NCBI GenBank assembly: GCA_037962975.1
Contig: CM075673.1
Location: forward strand, 24,412,001 to 24,476,000
Reading direction: 5' to 3'
DNA length: 64,000 nt
Source of the DNA: Clitoria ternatea
Lineage: Eukaryota > Streptophyta > Magnoliopsida > Fabales > Fabaceae
Below are positions 59,035 through 64,000 of the stretch, piece by piece. The position numbers were made by a program, and so were the translations under genes. The notes under the pieces were generated by a model. That model worked only from the letters and a program-made list of their open reading frames with translations. It searched no databases and was not told the DNA's origin. Within the stretch, counting starts at the first letter, position 1. Each line of letters starts with the position of its first letter.

Positions 59035-59260
59035 TGTTAGAAGAAACAAGCTTTCAGGTTCTTCGTTTTTCAGCATGGACAGAAAGCTTTTAATATTGAA
59101 AAAACAAACCAGACATGACCGATCTTAACAACTCTAAGAAAATTAGATTTTCAACACCTAACAATACCAACCACAAACCAAACATTTAAACTTTTGATCA
59201 TGAAAAACAAAATAAGAAACCTAACTATCTGACTTATGAGAAAAGCTCCCAATTCTAACG
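59035..59260 (-). repeat. Third copy of the small copia-like LTR
   Basis: On the minus strand it runs from GTTAGAATTGGGAGC (59260) to TTCTAACA (59035). It is a direct repeat of 58563-58801, and similarity continues about 40 bp beyond its left end. It adjoins the broken end of the HECT ligase pseudogene. Confidence 0.6.
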
Positions 59261-59384
59261 ACATTATTATCAATCAGTTTTTTTTTCTTTCTCAAAATTA
59301 TATGTCTTTTCCTCTCTAAAACAAGAACAGAAGAAAGATGCACAAGCAAGTAAATTAAACCGGAAAAAAATATACATATTGCCA

Positions 59385-61500
59385 AGGGGTCTGGCTCTCC
59401 ACAAAGTATAAGCTCATGTTCTTCTTCATCTTGGATGTGGAAAACCTGAAATGCAAGAATATATTTGTGGTTCACACAAAGACAGACTAAAAAGGGAAAT
59501 ACAAGAAATTGAAGAGCAGTTCTTGTAAATAGTATATCTAATGGAAAACTTTGATGTTCAGCGTACTTAAATTAGACAGACACGGAAAAATGAGCCAACA
59601 GACACAAACTAAAAAAAATATTTATTGTGCCAACAGGTAAATACAATGTTCTGTAATGGTATGACATGGGACCTACAATAATGAATACTCATTATACGTG
59701 TCCGTTTGGTATACAGTTGGAAAAATAAAATTATAGAAGTGGAAAATCTAATGGTTAATATTTATTCTTTACGCTATTTAAGAAAGTCAAAACTCCTTTT
59801 GACAATAGTATTTTTTTTAAGTTGTCAAACAACCCTAACTCTAAACCAAATACCCCTTAAATGTGATAACATAAACATCAAAATAATGGATCATTACAAA
59901 AATAGAAGTAATTACGAAGTATTTCAAGCATATCATCAAGTCAAAGTTAGTAATGAATAGTGACACATACCGGGTAAAAGCCAAATTTAAAAGCTTCAAG
60001 GTTTGCAGCTATTCGAGATCCTACCGTTGCATCGACAATTAATAAAGTATACTCCTTTAGGTTTTTGATATTTACCTACCAAAAGAATCACAAATGTAAG
60101 AAATTTTTTTATTTGTATTTAACCTCTTTAATGACAAAATCTGAGTGGGAGTTGCCTAACGGTAATTTCAAATAAGGAAAATGTTAACTGATATTCTTAA
60201 GAAATCAAAAATGACAAATTTTCATTTAATATCATTAATGTTGATCCAGTGATTTTCAAATTAGTTCTAACATAATATTTTATAAAAGAAAAATTCACTT
60301 TTAATTTCTAATAATGTCTTTAGGACATTGGTTAAGAGACTACTTCAAATAACACCTGTGATAAGGATCTTCAATTTTTATACCTCTAAATCCTAATCCA
60401 TATTCCACCATGGAATACCCTCCCAAAACAAAATCCAAAATCTTTTTCCTGTTGGCAAGTGCTTGAAACTCTTGCAGCACCTTACCAAGCACGGGATCAA
60501 ATGACTGGATGTCAAAGACATTGTAAAAAGAAAACAATTATACAAATTATTGTAGGTTGCTTGTTGGCAAGTTATTGTGAAGTTTCATTAACCACTAGCT
60601 AATAAGTTTGTAAAAGGCTTTGGAGAAATGGAGATCTAAGACCCTTTCTTCTTCAAGAGCTTTAGCGACAACCTGACCCAAAAGGGAAAATTACTTTTGT
60701 ATTTCAAAGATCATTGTGCATCCTCCTGGTGTAGCTAGTTGCATGCTTGACCATGGACGAGGAAAGAGACCATTAAGAGTATGAATTCTCATCTCCTCAG
60801 CCTGCAAATCTGTCTTGAGGGTAGAAGAACAAGTATCACCTCTCCACATGCCTAAACCAGACTTTTAAAACTCCTGACAGACCAAGGTATAAAATTCCAA
60901 AGTTGGTCCAATACCTATGCCAACTTCATCTTCATATTCACTTCACAAGCTACTGCATTTCTATCTTCTTGTTCCATCATTTGTGCAGCAGCCTCCAGAA
61001 TCCGGCTGCGAGAAGCTACAAACTTCCGACGAGTTATTGAGTTGTTCCGAAACTGATGAGGTTGCTTTTGAGGCTGACCAAATGCTGCAAATTTGAAGTA
61101 CTTGTATTTTGCCTCAGAACTAAATACAAACGGATATGAAAACATTAACTGATTACACCACATAGGAAGAGCACTAGTGGACACATCCAAAGTGTCACTC
61201 AACTGTTGTTCCAGCTTCTCTGTCAACTTGCTGCTCAAACTCATCTGCTGCAACATACGGAGCTACTACCTTTTTTTTTTTGTATATCCAGGTTATCAGT
61301 TAGTTCATCCAGGTTATCAATTTTCCCTTCTGCAAAAGCCCAGATTGTTTCACAAGACATAAGGTGAGATATTCAATTGTTGAAGTCATGCAAGGTTTGA
61401 AGTAGAAACAAAATTTCACAAATTGGACTTGATCTCTCGGCATCAGAAACAAATTCACTTGTTTTCATAGATTCTGTAGCCCTTTATAGGTCAGTCTATG
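59385..61500 (-). pseudogene. UPL3/UPL4-like HECT E3 ubiquitin ligase pseudogene, unprocessed
   Basis: Minus-strand exons in order: ETSEFVSDAERS-like block (SEFVSDAERSSPICEILFLL, about 61475), TIWAFAEGKIDNLDEL (about 61350), LTEKLEQQLSDTLDVSTSAL to RILEAAAQMM (61256-60960), then in another frame GIGPTLEFYTLVCQEF stop (about 60905) and LFPRPWS, GQVVAKALEEERVLDLHFSK (about 60680), DIQSFDPVLGKVLQEFQALA (about 60510), LIVDATVG and LEAFKFGFYP (about 60050), VFHIQDEEEHELILCGE (59445-59390). Introns persist, so this is a decayed gene copy and not a retrocopy. Stops and frameshifts break it, and the final HECT segment with the catalytic Cys is absent. Confidence 0.85.
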
Positions 61501-61734
61501 CTCAGCAGAATTCATTTCGTTTCGTTCTTTGGCTAACAATTGCCCGCTACAGTGTCAAGTTATGATGCAGTTGTTTTCCTTCAAGATAAAAAACAAGTTT
61601 TGGGACTCTCTGCACAACCCTGTTAGATGTGACCTCAAAAAATCAAAATATATGCAAATTCAGAAACTATATAATGATTGTCGATATAAACTTTAGTTGG
61701 CACAGTTTGGAAGATATGTCTAGAAGCATGACTA

Positions 61735-62770
61735 GAATATTAGTTTGAAACAGATAAAGGCCGAGAATGTTGGAAGTATAATACCCAATATTATTTTGAA
61801 ACTTTCTATCTCAACGGATGGTGTTACTTTCTCAGTGTTTTTCACACTGACCATTGGCCATGGGTACCCTTGAATTTCGGGTCTTGACTTAGGTTCAGGC
61901 TCATCACCTATCTCTGGAACCTCAGTCTGTTTAGTGTTTAAACTACACACAAAGCTTTTAGTAGAAACATTCCCTGTATTTTCAAATGCATTCCTACTAG
62001 AAACCTTAGCAACCTCATGTTTACCAACCTCTCTTGGCCCCTCACTTGGCCCACTAGTTAGCTCACTAGTTGCCCCCTCACTTAGCCTCTCACTTGGCCT
62101 ACTAGTTGGCCCCTCACTTAACTCCTCACTTGGTCTATTAGTTGACCTCTCACTTGGCCCACCAATTGACCTACCAGTTGGCACTTTACTTCCCAAATTC
62201 TTCAACTTCTGTAGCTCACTCTTGTTAATTTTTCTTCTTGCTCACTACTTTTTTGGGACTCACATAAGGCCTTTGAGCAGGCCTAGATTTTGTTCTCCTA
62301 GTTCTGTTGGATTGTTAGGTTTAGGTCATACCTTCTTAGGCCACACCTTCTTAGACCACTGATTCCTGGGCAACTACTTCTTTTACCTCAACCAAACCAA
62401 CAACCACCTCAGCTCCACGCACATAATGCTCAACATACATATCAATCTCACAATTTTTATTAATTGCACACTTACCCATTTCCAATGCATGTGAGTCCCA
62501 TATGAGACTCTTGTACTTAGACTGTCCTAATTTCTTCCACCACAATTTTAAATCCCCTTTATACCCAAGGTCTTAGACCAGTGATAATACCTCAAAATAA
62601 GACCATCTATCCAAGTTAACATTGTGAATAACATCTATGTCTTTATCAATGTACACAACTGATGGACCCTTTTCAAATTTTCCTTTATGGTGTATGACAA
62701 CTGTAAAACTTATACCTAAACCAAATAAAACCAGTAAAACAGTAAGTGCGCTGAGTGAGATCCTACATGT
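61735..62770 (-). pseudogene. MULE-type transposon protein fragment with PB1-like domain
   Basis: Minus strand: FTVVIHHKGKFEKGPSVVYI, VNLDRWSYFEVLSLV stop (TAG 62573-62575), then in the same frame DLGYKGDLKLWWK and NKNCEIDMYVEHYV. This is the PB1-like N-terminal domain common in legume Mutator-like transposon proteins. Further on, in another frame, is a Ser/Gly/Pro-rich repeat (GPSEG, SERLSEG, PTSRPSE; 62205-62020) from a 12-15-bp minisatellite. No transposase catalytic core or zinc finger follows. The ATG at 62821 is probably not original. Confidence 0.7.
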
Positions 62771-62829
62771 TGGAACCAAGAAAACATTTGAAGCACCTTT
62801 AGATTTGTTGATAACCAACATCAGGTGTC

Positions 62830-64000
62830 TTAATTAATCAAAATATGAGTTATTAAATGTTTGATGAGATCATTCAAGTGTTTCAGGATATAAAGCAGGT
62901 TATAAATTAAAGAGGGAACTCGCACATAATAAGTCTGGAAAGACAGGAGGATACGCCTCAAAGAAAGCCACAAAGTCTGGGAACATCTCTCATAAGAAAA
63001 ACGCTCTTCTGAACCTACAACAAACCCAGACTCATCATGCCATTTAGCAAGTCTCAAAGAGTCTGACAGGATTCACTAATTAAGGCAACCCTCCTCGGTC
63101 AGACCTTATCATATAATTGCTTCAGACCTCCTTCAAATTTGCAAGAAAAGATCAGATTACTCTCCGAGTTTTGTGTCTCATCATCAACATTTTACGATTC
63201 ACCATAACTCAATCTAATCTCATATGTTCTCTCTGAACGCATCAAGTCTAGACCTATATATGATGACTCAACAAAGCATCTTTCCTTCTCAATGAAAAGA
63301 ACTATCACAACAAAGAAAGTACCTAAGCAAGACAAATCTCGAGCTGATCTCAAAGCATCCATCTTTCACCAACTTTCTAAGATGTCAAAATTCCTCTAAT
63401 CAAGAAATATAAAAAATGTACAATCACTATTTGTCTTCATCTCAAAAGATTCTCTATCCCATACAAAATGTGCAGAACGTTTGTCTGACCAAACAAAAAA
63501 AATACTTTTCCATGAGATAGAATAAATTTCAAACGGTCATCTAACAGATCTATCTCCATGAGATAAACAAGTATTTATATGCAGCAAAACTTCTATTTTA
63601 GTGGCACAGAGGATAACACACACAATGCAAAAGTGAGAGTGATATATAGAGTTATATGTGTGTAATACACATAGATGTCTCGTAAGAAAAGAAAAGAGAT
63701 TACAAAAGAAGAATAGAGAGATATGAAAAGAAAAAGACAAATATAAAAGAAGAAAAGAAAAAAAGAGAGCTTGTGAGAGTGAATTAGAAAAACGAAGATG
63801 AGCATGTCTCACAAAAGATAGTTTAGAAAACACACACAAGCCCGGATGTTTTTGTATCAATATTTCCAATCTTTAGTAAACACTAGTCTGATTGAGCTAT
63901 TGGGAAACACTTTGGCTTGAAGAGGTTATGAAAAAAATACTTGGGTTTGAGCCAAAAGTGGCTCATGAAAGAATACTTGGGTCTGCCTTAGGAGTTAGTG
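62830..64000. other. Unassigned sequence at the right edge
   Basis: I see no gene or recognisable element. A 110-codon minus-strand frame (63537-63869) is Phe/Ser/Leu-rich and comes from purine-rich plus-strand sequence (GAAAAGAAAAAGA-type); it looks like low complexity and not a protein gene. Confidence 0.55.

Noticed and set aside
63537..63869. 110-codon minus-strand frame near the right edge
   Set aside because: Phe/Ser/Leu-rich low complexity from a purine-rich tract; no start context or domain.

Overview
This is a nuclear plant genome window, most likely from a papilionoid legume. The evidence is a 37-kb Ogre-type Ty3/gypsy element, intron-containing single-copy plant genes and AT-rich intergenic DNA. 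The species call is an inference. The left two thirds (1-41.6 kb) is a nest of LTR retrotransposons, 46.1-55.6 kb holds one real host gene (MCM8), and the right end is a field of decayed genes and transposons.

Nest: the host element is an Ogre (Tat lineage) lying on the minus strand. Its 5' LTR is at 39501-41609, followed leftward by a PBS, ORF1, gag-pro, an intron, RT, RNase H, integrase, a repetitive 3' UTR and a truncated 3' LTR (4179-6014). Three later elements interrupt it. (1) A Tekay-like chromovirus lies inside the Ogre 3' LTR; only its last codons and its 3.9-kb 3' LTR (1-4178) are in view. (2) A Tat/Retand-like element, minus strand, 10222-22023, splits the Ogre RT/RNase H region (TSD GCTTG). 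It carries an extra spliced ORF on the opposite strand with its own TATA box. (3) A complete, open Tekay-like element, plus strand, 25371-34767, splits the Ogre gag (TSD CAAGG). LTR pairs differ by only about 1-2 percent by eye, so the whole stack looks young. The Ogre and the Retand-like copies are nevertheless broken by stops and frameshifts, while element (3) has a single open 1485-codon frame.

Between the nest and the gene (41.6-46 kb) is AT-rich DNA with a copia PBS/LTR relic and a hAT transposase relic.

MCM8: 17 coding exons, 46118-55552, plus strand, about 807 residues, with an MCM zinc finger, Walker A and B, sensor 1 and arginine finger. A TATA box and an E2F-type site lie just upstream of the start. 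One intron has GC-AG ends, intron 11 carries a Tourist-like element with a 1-kb ACC/ATC triplet array, and intron 16 carries a solo LTR with a perfect TSD.

Right end (55.6-64 kb): inverted and direct copies of a small copia-like LTR (58.3-59.3 kb), an unprocessed pseudogene of a UPL3/UPL4-type HECT ubiquitin ligase on the minus strand (59.4-61.5 kb), a PB1-like N-terminal fragment of a MULE-type transposon protein (61.7-62.8 kb), and about 1.2 kb with nothing I recognise.
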